Source: Caenorhabditis elegans
Taxonomy: Eukaryota; Nematoda; Chromadorea; Rhabditida; Rhabditidae
NCBI RefSeq assembly: GCF_000002985.6
Contig: NC_003283.11
Coordinates: 19,407,501-19,471,500, forward strand
Direction of reading: 5' to 3'
DNA: 64,000 nucleotides
Positions 34,201 to 44,761 of the stretch are shown here, one piece after another; position 1 is the stretch's first letter, and each line of letters opens with the position of its first letter. The notes beneath the pieces are model-generated. The model saw nothing but the letters and a program-made list of their open reading frames with translations. It was not told the DNA's origin and did not search any database. The position numbers and the translations under genes are program-made.

Positions 34201-36120
34201 TCCTCTTTAAAATTGTTTTGTTTTTTCACACTTTCGGTGTTTTTTAAAGAGTAACCGTTTCCAAAACTCTCCTGCTTCAAAAAACACGACAAGCTTTGTT
34301 GTTTTGGACTTTCCGTGAGACACCAACGATATTTTGCTTGGAGTTGGCAGATTGCTTGAAATCGTACAGTGTTCATGTCACTAATTTTGTTTGCTTCATA
34401 AAGAATGATTCGCTCCCATTTGACGGCTTTGAAAATGGGAAGGTTCGCTTCTTTCTTCAGCGTATCGTATGTAGTGATGACGATATCATTTCTAGCAAGT
34501 TCATTCGAATTGCGAGACTTTGTCCGGTTGTAAAAATAGGAAATGGTTAGATCATTGTCATTCAGTAGTCCTGCCTTAATGAATTCATCGAATTGTAACT
34601 TCCATGATTTCATCCACATGGGCGTCCCAACGATTAAATTAACTTTTTTCCGAGACGTTCCTTGTTCCCTTTGTTTCAGAATATATGCAATTATTACTTG
34701 ATCTATTTGACGATCGTTTGTAGCCACAGTGACTATTCCTCCTTGATCATCTCCATCTTCACGTTTCTCCATAGAGGCCATCATTTCCTTCTGCTTCAAG
34801 TCCAAAACAAATCCAATTCTATCTGTTGGTTCTGCAAAAGAACAGTTTCATATGTATTTTGTAAAACCCTTAAGAGCCGATATTTATGCTTGCAATACAT
34901 CACAGAAAAGCAAGTTAAACAAAGACTGTGGAAGTTTGTGTTCTCGATTTACCTTGTCATTTTTTTCGATATACGTTTTTTCTTTAGAAACATTAACTCA
35001 CTTTTTTTCTAAATTTTTATCTTGTAAGAAAATTTATAATATATTGTTAATCATGTTTAGTCGCCGGAAGTTGTTAATAAACGAAAAAAGAATTTAAATG
35101 GGGTGAAAGTAATAATTTTTGACCAGCATTCAGAAAGTTGATAGAAAATTTTTTTAAAAGTCAACCGAAAATGTGATCAAAATTTAATTAATTATCGGAT
35201 TTTGTGGAATTTTTTTCTCTACAAAATAATTTTGCAGCAAGGTGTTATAAGGTGAGGTGTTAGCAAATGAGCTCCAATAATAATGAACGCTACAGAAAGG
35301 CGTGTGCCAGTAAAATGCTCGCGCGCGTGTTTTTCAGTATTTTCGGTAATCAGACAGCGAGGGGTCCATCCATCTGAATACCAAATGTTTCTTTGTTAGC
35401 TTTAACAAAGAAACCGCAGTTACGGTTGTGTACCTAATTAAAAACCGTACCTGCACTCGGTAAATACAGGTTGACTCGTTTCAAGAATTCTTCAATTTTC
35501 TTTGTTGACTTCATTTTCTCTTCAGCATCAAAATACGAGATGTAACCAAGCGAAGGATTGAAAAATTTCACCAGACGGTCTTGTTTGTGATTTTCAGTGA
35601 TGCACCAGCGAAACGTGGCTTTCAATTTACAAAGTGCTCGGAATGGTGGTACTGTGTTGCTCTTGACAAATTTCAAAGTAAAATCATGGAAAATGATTCG
35701 CTCCCATGTGACTGGCAAATTTTGTATAGTTTCTAGCCAATAGTAGTTTATGAGAACGATGTCTTTTCCCGCTCTTTTTCTTTTTTTTCTGATAGAAGTC
35801 AGAGTTGGAGGCCTTCTGATACCATTGAAGAAAATGAAAGAAAAATCATTGTTTTGTGAACTTTTTGTGATATTTTCAAGAGGTCCCTCAAACTTTTTTA
35901 TCCAACTGGGCGACCCTATTATCAAAGTTCTATTAGCTTGTGACTCTTCGCGTTTGTGCAATGATCTTTGTTGCAAAATGTGTTCAATCAATACTTGTCT
36001 TATTCGGAGATCATTTGTGGCTGTAGTAGTAGTAATTATTCCTCCGTGATTTTCTCCATTTTCAAGTTCAGCAATACGGACCATCAATTCTTCCTGTTTC
36101 TTATCCAATTTAAAGCTCAT
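31266..36120 (-). CDS. SH-c: three SNF2-like modules fused to a HEPN-like domain
   Basis: Exons: 35451-36120 (ATG, with an acceptor 15 nt upstream), 34160-34831, 32692-33219, and about 31266-31705. Each of the first three is a SNF2 N-lobe-like module: module 1 has TLIIGSPSWIKKFE, WERIIFHDF, FRWCITEN; module 2 IVGTPMWMKSWKLQF, IVITTYDTL, WERIILYEANKIS, YRWCLTES; module 3 is more decayed (TLVVVSDAKMDSW, WERIIFYGF, CWYITED). Internal modules start with the same split GAA codon and have phase-1 borders, so they can be added or lost without breaking the frame. The final exon has FSNNMWQSIDSYTYEFFDKN and RLWVDVHWNH. A donor at 31301 may lead to a further exon. CTGATAAG lies about 80 bp upstream of the ATG. 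The third intron carries a 920-bp fold-back. It might instead be two genes. Confidence 0.6.
31742..32661. mobile_element. Palindromic mariner-type fold-back, about 920 bp
   Basis: TACAGTGCCGGCTATAATTC at the left is matched by its near-complement at the right end (ATAATTATGGCCGGCACTGTA), and the arms pair almost to the centre, near 32190. TA at both ends fits a Tc1/mariner target. No transposase. It lies in the intron between the last SNF2-like and the HEPN-like exon of SH-c and is absent from the matching SH-a intron. Confidence 0.88.
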
Positions 36121-36249
36121 CCTTCTTTGTTGGTTCTGCAAGAAAATTGTAGGCTTCAAATTTAAAAATATCAAATTACTTGTGCGTTTGAACCGTCTGT
36201 CTGATAAGATTCTCCATTAAAAAATACATTACGCAACTTCTCGGGTTAT

Positions 36250-36373
36250 TCAAGTAGTGTCGCGAAATGTATCGAAATACAGTTCATGACGTCACAAACC
36301 GTTTATAAATACATGTTTTGACGTCATAAAATGTATTTCAATACATTTCGCAACATTTCGCGACACTACTTGA
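36250..36373. repeat. Small inverted repeat with TGACGTCA-like core
   Basis: TCAAGTAGTGTCGCGAAATG returns as its complement at 36354-36373. The inner part contains ATGACGTCACA and TTGACGTCAT. A degenerate relative lies at about 48850-48960. Confidence 0.8.
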
Positions 36374-36554
36374 CTTTTTTGTTTTGTAAAAAATTTGTTT
36401 AAAAAATTTGCCCGTGTGGTAGAGTTGAACCCATTAGAATTCAACTTTTAAATCATAAAAAAATAAAAACGTGTTGATAACTTTTGATTTCAAGCTTACA
36501 TTAGAAATGGTTAGAAATATAAAGGTTAGCAAGAAAGAAAAATAGTAAAGGTTA

Positions 36555-36602
36555 GACTAGCGGGCCTGTGGGCCCGCCAGCCATTCGGGAATGGGGATAG
36601 GG
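36555..36602. repeat. GC-rich direct repeat, copy 1
   Basis: GACTAGCGGGCCTGTGGGCC continuing to GGAATGGGGATAGGG; the same 47-48 bases recur at 37648 with one or two differences. It contains the palindrome GCGGGCC..GGCCCGC. Confidence 0.9.
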
Positions 36603-36668
36603 GCTCTGGCACACTTGGATCTTTCTCCTGGGAGCTGTTTTTTTTTACTTGATTCAATTTATACTTAC

Positions 36669-37442
36669 CTCATTAGCTTGGTTGCATGTCGACCCAGGGA
36701 TGTTTTCTTGTGGCGATTTTTGAAAGATTGAGGCAACTCTTTTGAATATTGATCCACTTTCTGTTGCAGTCACCAATGGAGCAATCTTCTGAGCTTCCGC
36801 ACAATAATTCATTGTGGTGAATATTTTTCTTTCCAAAAATTTTGTTCTACAGGAATAAAAATGAAAACTTGGCCAAATAGTGGAAAACTTACGCTCGAAC
36901 AGTTATTTGATATTGGCCCGGTGAAAGCTTTTGATCAAGAGCTCTAACTAATCCAAAGTCTTCTGTACGGAATACTAAAACTCCTTCTTCGTTTTTTTCC
37001 AAATTGCCTTCAATGTCTTCTACCTGAAATTTTAAGAATTTTAGTTTTTAAAAAAAATATATCTACCTTGGCAACACTACCATCAATGGTGACTTTTAAA
37101 TTTCTCTCTTCAGCCACGAAATCTCTGATGGGCTCCCCCATCTGAGCAACAGCAGATAAAAAACTACCCAGTCTTATGCCAACTTCATTTAGTCTTGATT
37201 CCATAATACGATATGCTAGATTGTTATTGGAACTGAAATAATCTGTAACATCAAATGTTCGCCAAATTTTTTGACCCGTCCAATATTGTTTTGCAAAAAA
37301 ATTGGAAATTCGATACAAATAACTTTAAAAATTTGTATAAGACCACTAACCCAGTACCGATGATTTTTAACAACACTTCACCCTCGACATCATATTCTCT
37401 AATTGCAGCGAAAAACTTGAATCGATTTGACATTTCCTTTAC
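36669..37442 (-). pseudogene. Internal fragment of an unidentified gene (four exons, no start or stop)
   Basis: Exons 37351-37442, 37067-37232, 36893-37023 and 36669-36846 join in one open frame of about 188 codons with good GT-AG borders. Sequence hallmarks: FKFFAAIREYDVEGEVLLKI, EVGIRLGSFLSAVAQMGEPI, LSPGQYQITVR, IFQKSPQENIPGS. The first exon opens with an acceptor and the last ends in a donor (GAG|GTAAGT), so both ends of the gene are missing. I do not recognise the protein. It is flanked by the two GC-rich direct repeats, which points to a captured or transposed gene piece. Confidence 0.55.
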
Positions 37443-37647
37443 CTGAAAAAAATCAAAATTTTAAGGAAGCCAGGAATGGAAAAAAGTAACCAAAAAAGTA
37501 ACTTTTGTACAAAAAATCAAACAATTTATAAATTGTACTGCAAGTTACTTGCTCACTCCTATTTGAAAATGAGAACAATTAAAAGCGTGCCCTTATCATT
37601 TTCTGTTGTCGGTTGGAGTTTGATAGGACTGACATATTGTGTTGATT

Positions 37648-37695
37648 GACTAGCGGGCCTGTGGGCCCGCCAGCCCTTCGGGAATGGGGATAGGG
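37648..37695. repeat. GC-rich direct repeat, copy 2
   Basis: Second copy of the sequence at 36555. The two lie about 1.1 kb apart in the same orientation around the gene fragment. Confidence 0.9.
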
Positions 37696-38590
37696 TTAAT
37701 TCGCTCTAAGTTATTGGCAAAGTAGCTGGCGCAGGTCCGTAAACGGAAATTTTTTTGGAAGAATGTGAGACAAAAATCGAGACAATTGGCCCACTACGGC
37801 TCGAGTTATAAATGCTCAAACTTTGTTACGCGTTCAAAAAATTCTTGGCGACACTTTTTGTGACAATTTTTTGGACATTTTAATTTTAAAAAACGACTAC
37901 CCTTGGCAAGGTCGCTTTTTAGTGTTGAAAAAATGCAGAAAATATGGATATGGTTAGAAATAGAAATGCTTTGGAAACATAAGCCCACCTTTGCATAAAT
38001 GAATATCCTTTTAAATGATAAAGAATGTGAATTGAGATGATGCGGTTTGTTGTACGCACACGTACTGCGCGCTTATTCAACTTTTCTCCAGTTATATTGT
38101 TTTAGGTCGTTATCAATGTACGGCAACATTAACACCACTCGTTTAATGATTAACAAAATGTGATCTAGAGACACATGCAGAGGGGAATTACCAAGACAAT
38201 AAAAATAATTATGTTTTCTAATAAACTCGGAATTTGGAGGCAATTTCATGCTCCTGACAATTTATTTAGTGCCGTTAAAATAAGCTACCATACTGTTGGC
38301 AGGAAGTTTCATATCTGTTTTGGGGTCCTGTGCACAATAGATGTTTTCTCTATAGTATGAATATCCAAGAAAGCAACCGGAACGATTTATTCAATAATGT
38401 GTTGCATTTTAGGTGTCAAATCAGCTCGGAATTCCGAAAAAAGAACAAAATACTACAGATCGTTTAAGTTAATCTTTCCAAATCACATTCAAAAAATAAA
38501 AGAAAGGTTCACAGATAAAATTATTTATTAAACATGCTTCTCGTCTTCTTTCGTATTTTCCACATTTCATAACACACCAACATTTAAACT
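37696..38590. other. Intergenic, partly duplicated from 3280-3600
   Basis: No gene seen. About 38010-38110 matches the region upstream of SH-a, and about 38390-38590 is also duplicated at about 44570-44760 (blocks such as AGGTGTC(A/T)AATCAGCTCGGA). These are 3' flanks of SH genes. Confidence 0.5.
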
Positions 38591-41368
38591 TCAATTTTCT
38601 CTATTTGCAGTCCTTTGTTGCCTGAAACTTTGATCTTTATTTCAATTTTTAATACACATACAAAGCCAGCCTTGCGTTTATTTTTACAAATTTCCGAAAC
38701 GTACCTATAGGAAACTGTTAGCCATTATTAATTTCCTATCACATTGAAATATAACAAACATTTTAAAAAGTATTTGAAAAGATTTTCTCAACTATTTGAT
38801 TTATTTCAACAGTAAAATGAAAGGCACTACAATTAAAGGTGAAAAATTTAAAATGAATGATCTAGATATTTTGGAAGCTTTCACATTCCGTTGTTTTCTA
38901 CTATTTAAAAAAACTTAATAACGAAACAAATTTCAAAGTAAAAATATGTGCATTTAAATCACAATCAAAGGTGTCATGCCTACTAACCAAGATTTTTCAT
39001 ATTTCCAATGTGACGATCAGAAATAAAAACTATGAGCTTCAAAATACGTATACAACTTCACACTTCTGACACATTTCGGGAAATAGTTACAACATTTGCT
39101 GAAATAACTATAGTACATTGTAAGACAACTTACCTAGCAGCTCTCATTTGGTTGTAGCTTTCCTCAATAGATGTTTGCGTAGCTTTCTCAATTATTTCGA
39201 TTGCTTTCTCAAAATTTTCGATAATATTTTTCATTGCTTTCACAATGAAACTACGATCTTGTTCGCTTTTGGAGAAGTTCCAGTGCGCGTCCACCCATAC
39301 TTTCACAATAAGACCGACATGCGACGGGTCCTGAAGACCAGCACAAAATGAATCATACATTTCTTCTATATCTTCATCACTTTCGGTAGAAATATTGAAA
39401 TGTTTGATGTAGAACTCTTCGGTGTAGCTAATTATTGCGGCTAACAGATTGTTGCAAAATTTGCGGATATTGGGCTCATTTTCTTTTTTTTCTTTTTTTG
39501 CATTAGTTATGTGTTTTTCATAATCATTTGCTGAAAATTTGAAAATGCTAATTTTAGTAAATTGAATTGAGATTTTATACAACTTACAACTTCTTGGGAA
39601 ACGGAGGGTAACTTGCTTCAAAAAGCCTTCAATGTTTTTAACCAGTTTTGCAGTGCTTTTTTCTTCATCGTCTTTAGCATTTCCCAAAGAAATTGATTTT
39701 ATCAAATTATGACTTTCACCATATTCTTTCCGATTCATAAAACGAGCCAATTTTTGTTGCGTCGGATTTTCCGTCAGGCACCAACGATATTCCGCATGTA
39801 ACTGGCAAAGAAATGAAAAAAGTAATTGATATTGTTGCCTGTCTTTTTCGCTCGCTGAATAATTATCCTCGAAAATAATTCGTTTCCATAGAATGTTCCG
39901 ATTTTCAATATTTTTGAGCATGTCGTAAGTAGTGATAACGACTTCATGACTATCATCTGGCTTTTTGTCTTCATTTCTATAGAAGTAGTGAATCACGAGA
40001 TCATCTTTTTCCAAAAGTTTTTCGAGAAGTTTCTTCCAAGATTCTATCATATCGGGTGGCACAACCAGTAAAGTTTTCCCCATCGAATGACCATATTCTT
40101 CGCTAGTATTCTTTTGATCCAGAAGAAATTCAATAATTGTCTCCTTTATTAGAATATCTCTAATCAGAGTTGTTATAATTCCTCCACGGACAGGCTCTTT
40201 TTCACGTTGAGCCAAATTACTCTTGAAATCTTTTTGACGACCATCCAAAGGAGTTTTCAGGTTTCTTGACTTTGGTTCTGAGGAAAAGAAAAATTTAATA
40301 TCTGCAGTCATTTTAAAATATTTGCATAATTCGATAAGAAAAAAAAAGCGCGTTTCATCATAACTGCCGCATTCTAAATTCGTCGTTTGACCTACTGTGA
40401 GATGCCACATTGACTCCTGGAGCGTTCATGTTTATTAGAGTTTGACTATTCACAAAAATTTTTGCTTGGAAATAACTTTTAATTAACTTGTTTGGCATCT
40501 TCCTATGCCAAAAATTGTTAAGAAGGTAGAAAAATCAACGTTAAATGTGACATTTCTAACGTCGTGTGAAAACAAATTTCGCAACAAGGAGAACATGAAG
40601 TGTCAGCAAAAGAGCTACAATCATATTGAACGCTACAGGAAGGCGTGTGTAAGTACATAGAATGCTTGCGTGCATGCTTGAAATCGCGGTTTCATTTGTT
40701 ACCTAATTAAAAAAAAACCTACCAGCACTCGGTAAATACAGATTGGCTTGATCCAAAAATGTGTCTATGTCCCCCTTGACATGCATTCGCTTTCCATCAT
40801 CTGCGACCAAATATTCCTCCAGACGGTCTTGTTTGTGATTTTCAGTGATGTACCAGCGAAACGTCGCATTCAATTTACAGACTGTTTCGAATTGATGATA
40901 GTTATTTTTGGTTTCAAGCGAGAAGTCGTGAAAAATTATTCGCTCCCATGTGACTTTCAATTCTTGTATGGTTTCCAGCAAACCGTAATTAGCGAGAACG
41001 ATGTCTTCCTCAACGAAATCCTGACTTTTAGTTTTCCTTTTTAGTTTGTAAAAGGAAAGAGCGTCGTTTTGTGAATTTTCTGAGCATTCTTCTGGCACTT
41101 CTGACACTTCTGGCACTTTCTTGCACTTGCTCGGTAGTTTTTGAAGCTTATTTGTCCAACTGGGCGATCCGACCATTAACGTTTTATTTGGCTTGGAACC
41201 GTTTTCGAGTGTTTTGTTTTGCTCAATAATATGGGACATCAATACTTCTTCTATTCGATCATTTGTAGCAGTAGCAATTGTAATTATTCCACCGCAATTG
41301 TCTCCGCTCTCATATTTAGCCATACTGTTCATCATGTTTTTCTGTTTTTCATCCAAATCAAAGCCCAT
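38591..41368 (-). CDS. SH-d: degenerate SNF2-like (two modules) fused to HEPN-like domain
   Basis: Exons 40723-41368 (ATG), 39588-40277, 39134-39530 and a short last exon 38591-38621, which follows the donor AG|GTAAGT and ends the protein with RQQRTANREN or similar. The second module is identical or nearly so to that of SH-b across more than 200 residues (for example WKRIIFEDNYSASEKDRQQY), while the HEPN-like exon differs at many positions (NLLAAIISYTEEFYIKHFNI; KVWVDAHWNF). Walker A and DEAH residues are absent. Faces HP6 head to head, about 960 bp away. Confidence 0.72.
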
Positions 41369-42328
41369 CCTCCTTTTGTGGTTTTGCAGAAATATTGGTA
41401 TCTTAATGTTAAAATATATCAAATTTTCTTTTGATTTAATTTATGTCAACATTACAAGCCAAAAAAGTAATACAGTTAAAGTTAGTACAATTTAAGGTTT
41501 AATGTGAAAAATAAATTTATAAAACGAGACAAACCCTGAAAGAGTTCATCTCCAGTGTGGGAAATGGGTGGGGAAAGAAGAAAACAGAAAACAGAATAAT
41601 GAAGAAAAAAAGAAAAAGAACTCGAGATCAAATAAGTTTAATACCGGGGAATGTGAAATTCAAGAAAGTGAGAAAATTGGAAAGAAGAGAGAAAAACCGG
41701 GACGTTTTTGAAAAGATTATTCCAAATGGGAACTGATTTGGCGAAGAATTTTTCTTTTGTGGTTGTAGCGTTTTTATTAGATTTTCGCATGAGAAAACAA
41801 ACATGTTTCCTAACTTTTTACCTACGAGTCTGGCACAAAAATGTAACATATCTATCACAATAAAAATTTGTTTAAAATTCACATTATCATTGATAAAGTT
41901 GAACACACACAAACGTATTATATATATAATGAAACAGGAAGTTCTAGTACAGTATAAAAACGTTGCCAGACATTACACTATAATACCTCCATAAGCAGAC
42001 TCAAAACCATTAACAGCGGTTGTTAAGTTAACTAAATAATTGTAAAATTATATAACTCTTTTGTAGGATTCGCCATAGCAAAAGAAACAACTCCGAAATG
42101 TCGAAATTACATTATTATTCATAGTTAAGAATTTAGACGTTAAGAATTTTGGGTGTGGCTGATTTTCGAGTAAGAGTCCCAGTATTTTTAAACTCGGAAA
42201 AAATTACGCGTATCGATGCCAAAAAGGGCTTCTTATCACATTTGTGATAATGTAAGACACAGCGTGTACTCAGTGTCGCACATTTCCTACCTAAAACAGC
42301 ATTCATTCACCGAAAAGGTTACGCAAAA
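41369..42328. promoter_or_regulatory. Divergent region between SH-d and HP6 (empty site)
   Basis: Duplicate of the SH-b/HP2 region without the fold-back and mariner; GGGTGTGGCTGA is followed directly by sequence that in the other copy lies beyond 8946. It retains the TTATCACA..TGTGATAA palindrome about 90 bp before the HP6 start. Confidence 0.6.
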
Positions 42329-43330
42329 ATGGATGACGTAAGTAGTAATGTTTTACATTCTCTATCCAAAAATTGTTATTTACATTGATACAGCCATATA
42401 TGATTATGGTGTATGTTGTGCCAAATGCTTTTTCATGTTTCCGTCTTCAAGGATTGGGTAGCTTACATATTGAAGCCGTCAAAAATTATTTTTGAAGCTT
42501 AAACAATTTTGTATATTATACGTATGTTATAACCATTTGTATCTAATCATAGTTGGGGTTTAACAACTATGGTGCTATAAATTTTACGAAACGCTTTATT
42601 GTGATATTCACTAATAAGTTTGTTTAGACAAAACAGATGATGTTTCATACAGTTATTTATCTTAAACAGTCAATGTCCAGTAAATGGGTCATACATCTGT
42701 TCTCACAATCTAAACTTCAACACTCAACATATGTCATATTTTTCCGCCGTTTCATAAATTATACGATGTGGATGTGTTCCTGGAAAAGGCAAGAGAAATG
42801 TCGGAGCTCAATCCACCCGACCTGGTGCTCTTTTCCGAGTGCATTTGGGGCGCCGCGAGTTTGCATAAAGACGTTTTTTCTTAGGAATTTCGAAACTTTG
42901 CTAATGAATCACGGGGATATCAGAAACTTTATGAATTTTGTGATTGATGAAAGCTATTCCGACGACCTTGGTAGACAGAAACTTTGGAAAGCGTTTGAAA
43001 ATGCTGAAAAGTGAGACAATTTTTTATTCAGAAACTATTTTCAAAAAAAAAACAAATTGCAGATGTCACAAAAACTTTTACGAGCTGAATTACATAGATA
43101 AGGATGGGAGAAACAAATATATTGAATCGGTGGAATACATGAAAACATTTTTCAGTGAAGTGAATGAAGATACAATGAGAAAATCACGAGAAATATTATG
43201 GCCTAATGGGAAAATTGATTCAATTGGCAAACAATTTTCATACTTAACACGGGAATTACCAAACGAAAGCACAGTGGCGTTTGGAACAATAAATATCACA
43301 TACAAGTATTTATCTAAATCATATACATGA
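42329..43330 (+). pseudogene. HP6: broken duplicate of HP2
   Basis: Tiny exon 42329-42337 and exon 3 (about 43063-43330, CHKNFYELNYIDKDG to YLSKSYT) are intact. In exon 2 the acceptor TTACAG of HP2 has become TTTCCG, and two bases are missing in the W-G-A-A region (GCGAATGTTTGC of HP2 is GCGAGTTTGC here), which shifts the frame. So the HP half of this pair is dead while the SH half (SH-d) remains open. Confidence 0.8.
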
Positions 43331-43540
43331 TTACAAACCCTATATTCTCTTCTTTCTCATGCTTTGATATTTTTGATTTGTACAACTTGAAAATTTAATT
43401 TGTTGTTTGTATTTTCAACCAATTCTAGAATAAAATGTTTCTATTAGCTTGAGAATCGCCTCAGAATTTATTATTAAGAGATCACATCATTTTCTAACTC
43501 TCTTTGCTGCGGACGGTATGTAGTTGCCTTACTAATAACG

Positions 43541-44400
43541 TAAATGCTCCACCAAACAGAAGTCGAATATTGCAAAAAATTCATAAAGAAATATGAAGTT
43601 CGGCCAATGGGAGAATTGCTTCAAATTTAAATTTTAAATTCAATAAAATTGAATTAAATTAAATTTAAATTGTATATGGGGTCATAATGACCAAATATCA
43701 TGATTGCGAAAAGTTCCAAAAAATTCTCAAAAATACAAAAAAAAAACGTTTCTTTAATTTATGATATTCCGACATTGTGGCCCCATAGGCTTGTTTTTAA
43801 AAAAAATTCCCTCTGGCCACACTCTATTTTTAAATGGCTAAATCATCATATTCATATAAATAATTCCCAATCGTCAATGTTTATTATCTGAAGCGTCAAC
43901 ACGTTGGTTCACCCGATTGAAAAGCTTGTTTAATTTCTCTAGGTGTGGGAGTATTCATAATTTCCACCATGTTCCGCATTGATCTGAGAATACTCTGTCG
44001 AAATTTGTCAGGGAGAAATCCCAAATCGTAGAAGTTCTTATGACAGCTGAAATTGGACAGTTAAAGGTGGGCTAGAGCCAATGAGGATTTCAGATTCAAT
44101 TACGCAGACCGGCTCCAAACGGTGTGGTCAGAAAAATTTCGATGTTTTCTAATTGATAATCAAAAAAATCTATAAGTCACATAAGTTCCGGGACAAAATT
44201 GAGAACTTTTTCGTTAATTACTCTCCGATCTTGCTGTTTTTAGCTGTGATCAGAAGTCTGAAAAACATCTCCAAGTAGGAAATCTTGAACAAACAGTTTT
44301 TGTAACTACCGTCAAATGGATGATCATAAAAGATAACATAAACTCCCATAATTTCAGAAAAGTCAATAAGTAGCAAAAAAAGTTATAAACGCGGACTTTT
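43541..44400 (-). repeat. Inverted duplicate of the HP8 3' region (50880-51560)
   Basis: The complement of this stretch follows the HP8 region in order: the middle of HP8 intron 2, exon 3, then the element with ends GTGTGGCCAGAGGG and CCCATTGGCCGCACTC. Matching blocks include GGCCAATGGGAGAATTGCTT and its complement at 51485. Confidence 0.75.
43896..44046 (-). pseudogene. Orphan last exon of an HP3/HP8-type gene
   Basis: Reads CHKNFYDLGFLPDKFRQSIL, then MRNMVEIMNTPTPREIKQAF to a stop, with an intact acceptor (TTTCAG). No exon 1 or 2 lies upstream. It is part of the inverted duplicate, so it is a stranded exon with an intact frame. Confidence 0.75.
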
Positions 44401-44761
44401 TTTTTGGTCCCTAATAAATTTGTATTTAATCAAAGTTGGGGTTAATTTCACGAAACGCTTTATTGTGATATTCACTAATAAGTTTGTGCGTGACCTAATA
44501 AATGTTAGTAATATCAACAATTGTGAGGACACAACAATATCCAAAGCACCCGGAACGATTTCTTCAGATTTGTTTTGCATTTTAGGTGTCTAATCAGCTC
44601 GGAATTCTGAAAAGGAACAAAATACTGCATTTTAATAAGTTAATCTTTCCAAATAGCATTCAAAAAATGAAAGAAAGGTTCACAGATAAAAATATTTATT
44701 AAACATGCTTTTCGTCTTCTTTCGTATTTTCCACATTTCATAACACACAAACATTTAATCT

